Shown: in pieces, positions 1 to 9,620 of the stretch
Numbering within the stretch: the first letter of the stretch is position 1
How the letters are laid out: the number at the start of each line of letters is the position of its first letter
NCBI GenBank assembly: GCA_039619475.1
Contig: CM077116.1
Location: 250,985,440-251,049,439, forward strand
Source: Icerya purchasi
Lineage: Eukaryota; Arthropoda; Insecta; Hemiptera; Monophlebidae
DNA length: 64,000 nt
Reading direction: 5' to 3'
The notes under the pieces: generated by a model
The model's input: the letters and a program-made list of their open reading frames with translations, nothing else
Told to the model about the DNA's origin: nothing
Databases searched by the model: none
Translations under genes and position numbers: made by a program

Positions 1-880
1 TATTTATTATCTGTTCCTAAAAGTCTTTTGTAGTATATTCTTTTAATTTCTTTAATAAGAGACGTTTCTCGGTTGACGAAAAAATGACGTTTTAATTTAG
101 TGGACGCCATCGTCGGAAAATGTTCTTTCCGCGCGTGCAACTCAGGAATCGAACCATTTCTATTTGCGCTTAGATTAGAAAGTATGCTTCGTTGTACGGA
201 CTAGGAATATTTTCTCTTTTCTACGATGTCTCTAATATTCTACCAGCGGCAGTGATGGAATTGTCCTCATTGATATAGTTCGGAATGAAGCAAAAAAAAA
301 AAGTGTGCAGTACCATAGAAATCCTAGCTTTAGATGTTATCACGTTCCTAGTTGAATGAGCTGGTTAGTTATTCGGTAAATAACTAAATAGAATAAAAAA
401 CAATACAATTGACAGAAATTATTGTTTATAGAATATTATAATACCAAAACATGTTTCATAGTGATAAACTACATGTTTAAATTCAAAATTGTTCTCTGAT
501 GAAATTCGAAAATTTCCGCTTTTATTTTATTTTAATTTTTTTCCTTTATTTATTAATTAAATATTTTATCATGTGCGAGGTACTTTTAAGCTAAAAAATT
601 ATCCTCGTCTATAACGTGAAAAATATGACATTAACAATCTCGGCGATCGCTTGTTGTACTTGTAGGCCGCCTTCGACAACGGCTATTTGTGTTCCATGCA
701 GCGACATACGAAACAATACTCCAGAAGCATTTTAAGTGTCCATTTACTGATAATCTTCTCTTTTGTTTTTTTTTAAATCTTCCCTAAAAATATTATAGCA
801 AAAATCAGCGCCAGCCGCAAAACCCATTATGCCCTTTACTTGCTTGCACATCTTTCCATCAAAAGTAAACACATTACCAT
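1..880. other. AT-rich sequence without a recognised gene
   Basis: No frame gives a protein I recognise. The stretch holds short A and T runs, and its right end runs into the Penelope-like relic. It may hold a further decayed upstream part of that element, but no RT motif is readable. Confidence 0.5.
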
Positions 881-884
881 CGAC

Positions 885-1800
885 TACACTATCTCTACAG
901 TTAATAAATGGGCACCTAAATTATGGGTTCGTAACGTAGACGACACACTTGTTGCCTGGCAACATGGTGTAAAGAAAAATTCGTTGAGTTTCTTTCCTAT
1001 TTCAATAGCTTTCATTATAATATTAAATTCGCAGTAAAAGAAGAAAATAAAAGACGGTTGCCGCTTTTTAGATGTGTTAGTGGAAGAAACGGGAAGCATA
1101 TAAGTACTTTTCGGTATTTCGAAAACCAAGCCACACGAATAAATATCCACATAAAGATTCGCATCATTATTCTAGCCAAAAATATGGCCTATTTAGGATT
1201 AGAAAAGCGGAAAAAATTTGCGATAATGAGAAATATAAAAAACGCAATGATCGAAAACGAATACGATAAACAAGATGTAAGAAAGATTCATAAAAAGGTT
1301 TAGGAAAAGTAAAAAAACGAAATTGAAAATAAGGAAGAATTTAACGTGAACGTCACTTTGTGTAGGTGACTCTGATAAAATTGGACAAATTTTAAGGAAG
1401 AATAAAATTACGCCAGTTTTTGGAGCTCGCGGTAAAATTAAAAATCTCTTTAAGAAGTAATAAAAAGATGACTTAGCTAAATTACACGTTGCTGGGGTGT
1501 ATAGAAAATCTCGTGCTCCTGTGGTCAACATAAACTGGGAGACCGATACGCGTACGAATTAAAGAACACGAACGGATTATAGGCGCTTGGAAAAGTCGAC
1601 TGCATGCGAACATAAAGAGAAAAATGAAAGTGAAATTACATTTGGCTACACTAAAATAGGATTGAAAACGCGAGAAAGCGCGGGGTTAACGAGATGAGGC
1701 GATTGAAATAGAAAAACTGAAAAATTTCAATCGTGACGAAGACGGTTTTAAAATCGATTCGAGCTGGTGTAATCGGTCGCGTTTTTATGGAGAGCGCTGA
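885..1800 (+). pseudogene. Penelope-like element: RT palm to GIY-YIG endonuclease, decayed
   Basis: This is a relic of the C-terminal half of a Penelope-like retroelement ORF (reverse transcriptase plus GIY-YIG nuclease). Around 910-965 it reads PKLWVRNVDDTLVAWQHG, matching the Penelope-type RT catalytic box; the two catalytic Asp codons are at 939-944 and the usual Tyr before VDD is Asn. After frame changes come LPFLDV-type and RKPSHT-type segments, then near 1490-1600 the nuclease start AGVYRKS and a segment IRVRIKEHERIIGAW, and near 1705-1780 the family's C-terminal EAIEIEKLKNFNRDEDG. At least four frame changes and several stops show it is dead. No LTR or pLTR repeat was found. The right edge passes directly into a Jockey-like relic at about 1805. 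Identification is by motif order and spacing; the exact clade is unassigned. Confidence 0.8.
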
Positions 1801-1807
1801 GAAAACT

Positions 1808-2935
1808 AAAATCATATGTAAACGTATTCCAACAATCGTCACGGATGTTAGAGCAGATAATGAATTACCATCAGATCACTCGTCAGTTCCATTAGTGACC
1901 AGATAGTAAAAAAAGTGTTCAAACCAAAATTATATAACAGATCTACAAACTGGGAACTGTTCAGAGAACATCTCGGAAATGGATATCAATTTAAGAATAT
2001 CACTTAAGACTACCGATGATATCGATGATGCAGTGGATTACTTCATTAAGGTCACTCAACAGTCGGCTTGGAAGACTACAACAATAATTAACAAATGTCA
2101 ACCGGTGCTTTATTATCCGCAACACATCAAAGCAGAGGTAAATCTACGAAGAAAATCGAGGAAGCAGTGGCAAATATTCAGAAACCCTGCGCATAAGAAC
2201 AAACAGACGAAACTCGTTAAACGTTTGTTGCAGGATTTAAAGAATAAATCACATTCAGTGAGCAACTGATCAATTTATCACCTCTAGCGCAACATAATTT
2301 CTCTTTGTGGAAAGCTGCCCGGAACCTTAAAGGACCAAAGCCATCTGTTTGTCCTATAAGGAAACCGGATCGTAGCTGAGCTCATGCTGATGTTGAAAAA
2401 GCGGAACTGTTTGGCGAATATTTTGCCGACATATTTAAATCACATCCTGTTGATACATCGTTAATTTTTGATTCCTGTCGTCAAGATGTATCAAAACCCA
2501 TAAAATTCACCTCACCAAGTGAAATTAACAATATCAATGAACCCTAACAAAGCGGGCCAGGTTACGATTTAATAACCGCAAAAATTTTAAAGGAATAGCC
2601 TAAAAAAGGACTAGTGTTACTAGCGTGCATATTTAATGCAATACTGCGATTAACATATTTTCCCATACAACTAAAATTGTCGTAAATTGCTGCAGTTCAA
2701 AAACCTCCAACGGAACCATCATCCTATCGACCAATTTCAATCTTGCCGCGGTACTTTCTAAATTATACGAAAAATTACTGCCACAAAGAATAATACCAAT
2801 AGCTGAGAATACAAAGAGATAATACCTGAACACCAGTTTCGCTTCCGAGCAAAGTACGATAGACAGCAGGTGCGTCGGATTGTTCATAAAATTGAAAAAT
2901 CCCTGGATGGGAAAATGATTTGCGATACCGTATTC
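1808..2935 (+). pseudogene. Jockey-like EN end and N-terminal RT (upstream of the insertion)
   Basis: The longest open piece, 1979-2269, is the endonuclease-RT linker (AWKTTT, QHIKAEVNLRRKSRKQW). Further on the relic reads SLWKAARNLKGPKPS, SPSEINNINEP, GPGYDLITAKILKE and SSYRPISILP, which are the conserved N-terminal RT blocks of Jockey elements, in several frames with stops. The final codons before the insertion spell the first residues of RT motif A. At least five frame changes are needed to read through, so no product is possible. It shares its reading direction and continues at 4450. Confidence 0.8.
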
Positions 2936-2938
2936 TTA

Positions 2939-3500
2939 CAAGGAGAGGTCACGATCTACGGGTCACCGATTTTGATGAAACTTTGCAGATCGATAGAAGA
3001 CCATGAGTATATAAACTGTGTAAAATATTAGAGTGCAACGTTTTGATTTACGCGAGAAATTTAAATTTTTAAGAGCCGAATTTAACGGATGATATACATA
3101 GCCATTTAGACAAAAATATGCAATAAATTCCAGATTATGTTTATATTTATTTTATGCAAATGTTTCAGAAGACTGATTATATTCTAAAATGAAGTATATT
3201 AAACAAAAAAAATATTAAAAAACAATAAAATAATTTTAAAAGTTCAATTTTTAATTTAATAAAAATTTAAACATGTCATTTATTACATTTATATACTATA
3301 GAAACACAGATTACAATGTATATGATTTGTGGTGTAGCGGTAAAAGTGACATCTATTTGTACACACTTGGAAGTAAGGTATATCCGGGTTCGAATCCAAG
3401 CGCCGGTGTCATGTAAAATTTTTGATTCTTATATTTTAAATTACTCATTTTTAACTAATTATTTCAATTCTTTACATATAACTACATAAATATAATAAAG
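2939..3500 (+). repeat. Left terminal inverted repeat arm
   Basis: This arm pairs with 3880-4449 on the opposite strand. The outer part is almost perfectly conserved; the inner part, past the tRNA-like segment, is more diverged with small indels. Confidence 0.85.
3331..3423 (+). ncRNA. tRNA-like Pol III unit in the left arm
   Basis: TGTAGCGGTAAAAG (from 3333) fits a Pol III A box and GGTTCGAATCC (3387-3397) is a perfect B-box consensus about 50 nt downstream. A TTTTT run at 3419-3423 could terminate a transcript of about 90 nt. The acceptor and T stems pair poorly (only about three T-stem pairs), so this is a tRNA-derived promoter-like sequence and not a working tRNA gene. Transcription is an inference. 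Confidence 0.55.
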
Positions 3501-3649
3501 CGTATGATAAGTATGTTTTTGATACACAACGAATTCATTCTATACATATGTATATAAATATAAATAAAAAAAATATACTTATCTACATATAAAATAAGAG
3601 AGTCGATGAATATCAGTTATAATTAAAATGCTACAAACTTAATTTTTAT

Positions 3650-3850
3650 TTACATAATTTTGGGGTGACATAGATCATAAAAACAAATAAAACAGCAATC
3701 CTTGCGACATTTACTGCAACATATAAATGAATTATTACCACAAGTGCAAAGTTCCTTTAATTTTTCATTTGAAAAACAAATTTCATTTACATTTAAAAAT
3801 ATTTCACGTTTATCTGGATGTTAAGAGAGAAGCCATGCACAAAAACAGTC
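3650..3850 (-). pseudogene. Cys-rich C-terminal remnant inside the inverted-repeat element
   Basis: On the minus strand one frame ends with KELCTCGNNSFICCSKC, then RKDCCFICFYDLCHPKIM and a stop, giving ten cysteines in about 30 residues with CxC, CC and CxxC spacings. Upstream the same frame reads HPDKREIFLNVNEICFSN, after a single TAA. The spacing suggests a zinc-binding tail, such as many DNA transposases carry, and its central position between the TIRs fits a transposase remnant. I do not recognise the family; it differs from the piggyBac Cys-rich tail seen at 36580-36701. Confidence 0.4.
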
Positions 3851-3879
3851 GTTAAATAATTTAAATGTTTCAAAATTGT

Positions 3880-4449
3880 TATTATATTTATATAGTTATG
3901 CATAAAGAATTTAAATAATTAGATAATAACAATTAATAATTTAAAAAATATAAGAAATCAAAAATTTTACGGGACACCGCGCGCGCTTGGGGATTCGAAC
4001 CCGGATATACCTTACTTCCAAGTGTGTACAAATAGATGTCACTTTTACCATTACACCACGAAACATATACATCATAATTTGTGTTTTTATATTATATAAA
4101 TGTAATAAATGACATGTTTAAATTTTTATTAAATTAAAAATTGAATTTTTTAAATTATTTTATTGTTTTTTAATAATTTTTTTGTTTAATATACTTCATT
4201 TTAGAATATAATCAGTCTTCTGAAACATTTGCATAAAATAAATATAAACATAATCTGGAATTTATTGCATATTTTTGTCTAAACGGCTATGTATATCATC
4301 CGTTAAATTCGGCTCTTAAAAATTTAAATTTCTCGCGTAAATCGAAACGTCGCACTCTAATATTTTACACAGTTTATATACTCATGGTCTTCTATCGATC
4401 TGCAAAGTTTCATCAAAATCGGTGACCCGCAGATCGTGACCTCTCCTTG
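3880..4449 (-). repeat. Right terminal inverted repeat arm
   Basis: This is the reverse complement of 2939-3500 with few mismatches in the outer 120 bp. Confidence 0.85.
3960..4064 (-). ncRNA. tRNA-like Pol III unit in the right arm
   Basis: On the minus strand the 5' part reads GTGGTGTAATGGTAAAAG, close to the D-arm region of tRNA-Gln/Glu genes (A box at 4045-4055). GGTTCGAATCC is at 3991-4001 and a T5 run falls at 3960-3964. It is convergent with the left-arm unit. Stem pairing is too poor for a functional tRNA. Confidence 0.55.
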
Positions 4450-5340
4450 TTAGATGTAAGCCAAGCATTCAAATCGAGTTTGGCACGATGGTGTCTATTG
4501 CGAAAACTTCGACGCCATTATCACCTAACTGAATTATTCCGGTCGTATTTAAATGAAAGATATTTCTACGTTAAATATGGTGATGACGAATCAAGTATAA
4601 GTCCAGTTCGAGCAGGCGTTCCTCAGGGGAGTGTACTTGGCCGCTTGTCTACCTTATCTACACAGCGGATATTCCTATTACATCGCACGTTGATATAGCA
4701 ACTTTTACTAATGACACAGCGATCTTGTGTTCAAATAAATGACCGAAAGTTGCGCGTAAAAGTCAATAAAGTAACATCATGGTGCAAATTATGTAAGATA
4801 AAGATCAATGAGAGTAAATCATCTCAAGTAGTTTTCACTGACCGAAGAATCGATTCATCCGACGGGAATATAATGATGAATGGGGTGGAGATTCCTTAAA
4901 AAGAAAATGTAAAGTGTCTTGATATACACCTCGACAAACGCTTGATTTGTAGGAAGCACATTATTATACCAAAGTGAAATGAGTTGAACATCAAACTGCG
5001 GCAACTGTACTGGCTGTTGAGTAAGAGATCAATAGTATCTGTTGAAAACAAATTGCTACTTTATAAACACATTTTTAAACCAGTCTTCTGGCAATACGGC
5101 TGCCAATTATGGGGCTGTGCCAAATCCAGCAACATTCGAATTATGCAAAGAGTACAGAATAAGTTATTACGCACGATCATCTCTGCTCCATGGTACATAA
5201 CCAACATCACAATCCATGAAGATCTTGGGAGTTAAATTTGTAAAGAATGAAATAGCAAGTGCTACTCGACGACATGCTGCCAGATTGAAAGAACACCCTA
5301 ATAGTACAACAAAAGAACTGCTGAGTGTGACCTAGGGACG
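4450..5340 (+). pseudogene. Jockey-like RT, motif A to thumb (downstream of the insertion)
   Basis: The segment opens with LDVSQAF (motif A) and reads RAGVPQGSVLG (motif B) at about 4610-4640. Motif C, normally FADDTA in Jockey elements, is FTNDTAIL near 4703-4725, so one catalytic Asp is lost. The thumb follows: LRQLYWLLSKRSIVSVENK and FKPVFWQYGCQLWG at 4990-5120, then RVQNKLLRTIISAPWYI. Stops and frame changes separate the blocks. The second Asp of motif A (normally AFDKVW) is also altered (AFKSSL). Confidence 0.85.
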
Positions 5341-5394
5341 TAGGCAGAATAGAAAACGACTTTTCAACATCTCATATAAGATATAAATGTATAA

Positions 5395-5525
5395 ATAATA
5401 TGTGTGTGCACATTATGTGTGAGGGTGTATGTGTGGGCGTATATGCGGGCGTAGGTGTGGGTACATGAATGTATGGTACGTATGCGTACGTGAGAATATA
5501 ACAGTATGTGCGTATGCATTTTTAC
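5395..5525 (+). repeat. TG-rich degenerate simple sequence
   Basis: Imperfect alternation of TG, TGTG, GGGTGT and TACGTG runs, lying in the 3' untranslated part of the Jockey-like copy. Confidence 0.6.
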
Positions 5526-5750
5526 ATATATAAGTTAATTTTAGCACCATTCGCTGGATGGGTTGCTTATTCATGTTATTTTAACTTATTCCATAGATTA
5601 CCAAATAATTGATAAAACTAGGTGTAAAATAGCAAGAAAAGAAAAAAAAGTATGTTTGGAAGTGGTCTCTGGTTGAGTTTCGATGTATTTATTATCCGGG
5701 GTTTGCCACAGTGTATTTTTTGGCTCTGATGGTGAATAGAGTGTATAGAG

Positions 5751-5955
5751 ACTTTTTTTCTCTTTTTTTTTTGAAGGGGGAGGTTCACCAGCCCTTGGGC
5801 TTTGACCGAACGACTAGTTAAGGAATTAGATAGGAATTTTCTATTGGAGATAGTTATGAAGGTAGCAAATGATGGAAGGGAAAGTATGAAAAGAGCACTA
5901 TAAGGAGTGGGGAGGTTGAGTTGTAATAAATCGAGAGTACGTTAGCTGATAATAC
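5751..5955 (-). pseudogene. Family X non-LTR element, 3' stub
   Basis: Reading on the minus strand, an open stretch LQLNLPTPYSALFILSLPSF matches the C-terminal LLxLGLPxPYxAxYVLSFPSLS signature of the I/Nimb-like family seen again at 23458-23800, 35740-36171 and 55575-55874. It ends in VKAQGLVNLP and an A tail (T runs at 5751-5774 on the plus strand). The stub is severely 5'-truncated, as is usual for incomplete reverse transcription. Confidence 0.6.
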
Positions 5956-6302
5956 ACGCGATTTTTATCGATAATAATTATATAATGAATTCAAGAAGCC
6001 ACAAAAATTTGAAATTATTTGAAACAAAATATTATTTTTTTTTTACATTTTTCCGCCATATAACATGAAACGGGACTTGTATAAATTTATTTAACTAAAA
6101 AAAATCAAATCGGCACGATTGCTGATTACAAATTCATTAGCCCCGTTTTTTTTTATGTTTGTTTTTTTCTTCATTATCACGTGAGACACATCTATAATTT
6201 TTGACCGTTTCGACGACTAGCCAGCTGGTGCGGCCTAGTTGATCAGTTTTAATTGTATGATGGCAAATTGGCGTTTCCGAGAAGTGTTCTTAATTCTCAT
6301 AC
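5956..6302. other. AT-rich spacer
   Basis: No recognised coding sequence or repeat; several T and A runs. Confidence 0.5.
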
Positions 6303-6310
6303 TATTTTAC

Positions 6311-6607
6311 CAAGTACGTCGCCAGCCGATGAGCCAGCGGGGGTAAGATAAGTTGCCAGCCGCCAGGGGGTGGGCAAGATGATAGAAAGAGAATATGAGT
6401 TGTAGAAAAAATAAAATTTATAAGTTGTAAAGGCTTAATATTTTATTAAACAAGAATAAAATCTTAATTAAAACATAATTTTCGTGAGTTTCTGACAAAT
6501 TGTTTATGATTACGCGCCTATGAATGCTCATCATGGCCAGTTGATTAAAAAGTTTCAAGGCTCCAGGGGGGCAGCCGCTCGCCTGTCCGCCGCTGGCGAC
6601 GCCCATG
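6311..6607. mobile_element. hAT-type MITE, copy 1
   Basis: The copy is 297 bp and flanked by the exact 8-bp duplication TATTTTAC (6303-6310 and 6608-6615). Its ends are CAAGTACGTCGCCAGC and the complement of CATGGGCGTCGCCAGC. An 8-bp duplication with CA-start TIRs fits hAT elements. There is no coding capacity. A second copy lies at 11102-12042. Confidence 0.85.
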
Positions 6608-6615
6608 TATTTTAC

Positions 6616-8120
6616 ATAAATGATGTTAGTAATCGGCATTCGTGAGGTGTTCTCCATTCTTGGAATCGAATTATTTCACATAACCGTATTATCTCGTAAT
6701 AATTATTATTATATAATTTTGAATAAAAATTGTATTAAGTAATCATTTTTCCGATAAAGATATCGAGAAATTTGTTAAAAACTATAGTTAAAATTAAAAC
6801 AAGTAATAATTTAAAATAAATTTAATCTTATATTAACGAAATTTAAAAAAAGTCAAATGGTGTAAAGTTGATTTTTTTATTTACTATTTTCTCATTGTAA
6901 AAACGCTGAATGATAATTCGAATGACTCTGGTAGTTGATAATTATAGTAATCGAGATATCTCGCGAGATATATTTGTATTCCGACGAGATTCTATACTAG
7001 TATATCTCATAATCACCCAGCACACTAGACTGTGAATTATCGAAAAGACGTGTGTGACGTTACCGAAAAAAATGCAGCAGTTGAATGATTCTGTTACTAC
7101 TTCATCATTGACCGAGAAAAATTAGCCGGGTTTCCATATAGCCGGGTTTCCATATAGCCAGGACGCATTACAGAAGATTGCACCAACTTTCGATAGAAAT
7201 TCTAGTAATTTCGATGGGTTTCTAGGATTGGTTCTCTAGAATATTAAAGTTCAAATAATCGGATAAATACAAATGAATACGTAATAATTGTTAGTCGAGT
7301 TATTTTTCCTCTTATATACATAATTGTTTTATTTGAAAGGTTTCGACATGGATGTGAGTCTTAGGTTGTTTTCTTAAAATTCATACGTCACGCAAGTGTG
7401 TTAACTTTATTTACATTTACACCGTGCTGTAGAGTTATTTTATTCAAATTTTTGAGATCAATTTGTATTAAAAAATTCCGGAGTAGTCCCATCAACGCGT
7501 GAAAGGCACACATGCATGTCACGATGTCCGTACAAAAAATATACGGAGCTACCAGTTTTGCGATTTTTTTCTGCTTTTAATTTTGCAATCTACGCCAATA
7601 AACTTCGATCGCTGATTTTTAATTTTGCGTAATTATGTTCTTTTTCATGCATTTTTCGTTGAAATATGCGTATTTGCTGCGGTCTTTCTTAGTTTTAGTT
7701 TAATGCAACAGTACCTGCGAATGCATGTTGACATTACTTTTATGCTGATCCATTATACAAATCTATGTACTATTGAACAGTATGAAAATATACCAAAACA
7801 ATTTACTAACGCAATTGGTTATAGATAAATTATTATCAATTATTTTCGGCTACGCAGAACTATAATCATGGAATTTATAAGAATTTCCTTCAAAAACTAA
7901 TATTAAAAATTTACCCATTTTCTGTGTATTAATATGAATTAATACAAACACACTTTATCAGAAAACTTTAATGATTCACAACATATTTCAAAAAAAAAAA
8001 AGAAGAGCAAAAAACCAACATGTTTCGTAGTCACATGTTGCATAATCGTAGAAAATACGATTAAACACACTAACATTATGCGTAGCATTATCCGTTTTTG
8101 TATGTAAATCGGACTAAAGT
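6616..8120. other. AT-rich DNA with a short tandem duplication
   Basis: No gene recognised. The 16-mer GCCGGGTTTCCATATA occurs twice in tandem at 7125-7156. Open frames such as 7625-7828 are low-complexity and match nothing I know. Confidence 0.45.
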
Positions 8121-8124
8121 AACA

Positions 8125-8391
8125 CTACACAGAAATTACAATTATATCATCATGGTAAAGGTAGCATCTCCCATTTGGGACGTTGCACATCACGAAAGCA
8201 TCCCCGATTGATTCGAAAAAAATCATTAATACCTGAATATTCGCGGCAGTTATTTCCATTCTTTCTCTTCCTCTAAGTGCCCTTCCTTGAATTTTACCCT
8301 GTGCTACTAATAGGTTAAAAAGTCCTACTTCTCGAGTTTCGTTAGCGATATATTTAATTTTTTTTCTTTCGATATCATCCGTTAATTGCAA
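8125..8391 (-). pseudogene. RTE-like non-LTR element, C-terminal end
   Basis: The open stretch has the order of an RTE-type RT tail: RKKIKYIANETREVGLFNLL, then QGKIQGRALRGRERM, then a weakly conserved end. It corresponds to the familiar KLRYLGH, LLxxQGKIEG and GRRRxSWL blocks. The His and Trp landmarks are lost, so the match rests on the QGKI-G-R-GR-RM spacing. Related ends occur at 21290-21495 (plus) and 53530-54640 (minus). Confidence 0.5.
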
Positions 8392-8410
8392 CCTGTCGAC
8401 TTATTCATCC

Positions 8411-9620
8411 CGATATATCACATGTCCGGAGGGAAAAAAGGTATTTTTTTCAAAAATTTCTAGCTTTCAGAGCTCCGAGGGTCTAATTTTAAGATTAAAA
8501 CCCCCGGATGTTCCAAACTAAAGAAATATACGGAGATGTGCATATTTTTAATCTTGTTCAAAATTCTTAATTATAATACTTGCGCCGCAAGGGCGGGCTA
8601 CACGTCATTTTTTGCGATTTTTTTAACTTTTTGCCAAGTTCGAAAGATTCGTTAAGGAAATGAAGTACTATTCCGTTCTCGACAAAAAGTATATCACATG
8701 TCCGGGGGAAAAAAAATTTGTTTTCAAAAATTTCGAGCTTTCGACGCGCCCGAAGGTCTAATTTTAAAATCGGAAAGTCGGATATTCCAAAAACTAAAGA
8801 AATATACGGGGATGTTCATATTTTTACCTCGTTCTAAATTCTTAATTATAATATACTCACGCCGCAAGGCGGGGTCTGCACTTTAGTGAACACCCCCTTC
8901 TGAATTTTTCGTCAACTTCGAAAGTTTCGTTAAGGAAATGAAGTACGGTTTTTTTTTTTCTCGGCAAGTAGCGATCTTTCCAAAGATATATCACACATGC
9001 CCGGGGAAAAAATATATTTTTTTCCAAAATTTCGAGCTTTCAGTGCCCCCTCTCCCCGAAGGTCTAAATATAAAGTTGTAAACTCAACTATAATTTTCCT
9101 ATAAAGCGGTCCTTTGGCATAAGTTTGAGATAGGTTTTGGTTTTCTCTACTTTTTTACTCAAGCTATTGTGCACGTGAACATAATCTAATATTTTTATTG
9201 TTTTTCGGCCCAAGGGGGGGGGGGTCCATGTAATTTTTTAATCCTAATTTTTTTTTCTTTTATAAAAGAGATTTTACGTTTTGTTTTACATTTTAAATTT
9301 CACTTTTATAGGTTTATCTGGCGATGAGTTTAAGTGATTTTTGAGGTCGTTTTATATTCCATATTATATTCATATATTCTTGACGATTTTTGGGGTTTTT
9401 TAGCGCCCAGGGTGATTGGTCAGCTTAAAGTCATAGATTGTTAAAGAGAATTTTAATTAGAATTTATGATCCAATTTTAAAGTTCATCATTCAATCCGAT
9501 CGTAAGTTATTGATTTTTATTTGTTATTTTTGTCGTTTCCGAACCATCTTATCGAGATTCTCTACATTATATGTATGTGTACGGAATCCTAAAAATACGA
9601 TTATAACGATGATCTAAACG
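8411..9620 (+). repeat. Long non-coding repeat, copy A, with internal tandem units
   Basis: The left part is a tandem array: the start TATATCACATGTCCGG recurs near 8414, 8689 and 8984, giving units of about 275-295 bp. The rest (9070-9620) matches, in reverse orientation, 12640-13320 and 14340-14700. Shared landmarks include a Gn tract after a TTTTTCGGCCC-like segment, a block around ATTTTTGAGG, and a right end CGAACCATCTTAT. Confidence 0.75.

Larger units (their letters stand above)
2939..4449. mobile_element. 1.5-kb inverted-repeat DNA transposon with long TIRs and TTA target duplication
   Basis: The element begins CAAGGAGAGGTCACGATCT and ends with the reverse complement of the same sequence. 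The arms are about 560 bp each and nearly identical over the outer 120 bp. The host triplet TTA flanks both ends (2936-2938 and 4450-4452). Removing the element and one TTA joins the Jockey RT frame exactly at motif A. Each arm carries a tRNA-like segment with a Pol III A box, B box and T-run, and the roughly 380-bp centre encodes a small Cys-rich remnant on the minus strand. A 3-bp TTA duplication is known for PIF/Harbinger elements, but the terminal sequence does not let me assign a superfamily. It is probably non-autonomous, since no full transposase is present. Confidence 0.85.
1808..5650 (+). mobile_element. Jockey-like non-LTR retrotransposon, 5'-truncated, split by an insertion
   Basis: A single plus-strand Jockey-like copy starts inside the endonuclease (SDH-type end, ELPSDHSSV at about 1860-1890), continues through the linker and RT, and ends in an A-rich tail (aagaaaagaaaaaaaag) near 5635-5650. 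It is interrupted at 2939-4449 by an inverted-repeat transposon. Domain order on both sides fits one element: EN end, linker, RT motifs 0-2, then motif A, motif B, thumb. The 5' edge abuts the Penelope-like relic. Between the end of coding (about 5340) and the tail lies a TG-rich stretch (5395-5520). Confidence 0.8.

Noticed and set aside
3331..3423. A functional tRNA gene
   Set aside because: A and B boxes are present but the acceptor and T stems pair poorly and the two copies differ at key positions; it is only tRNA-like.
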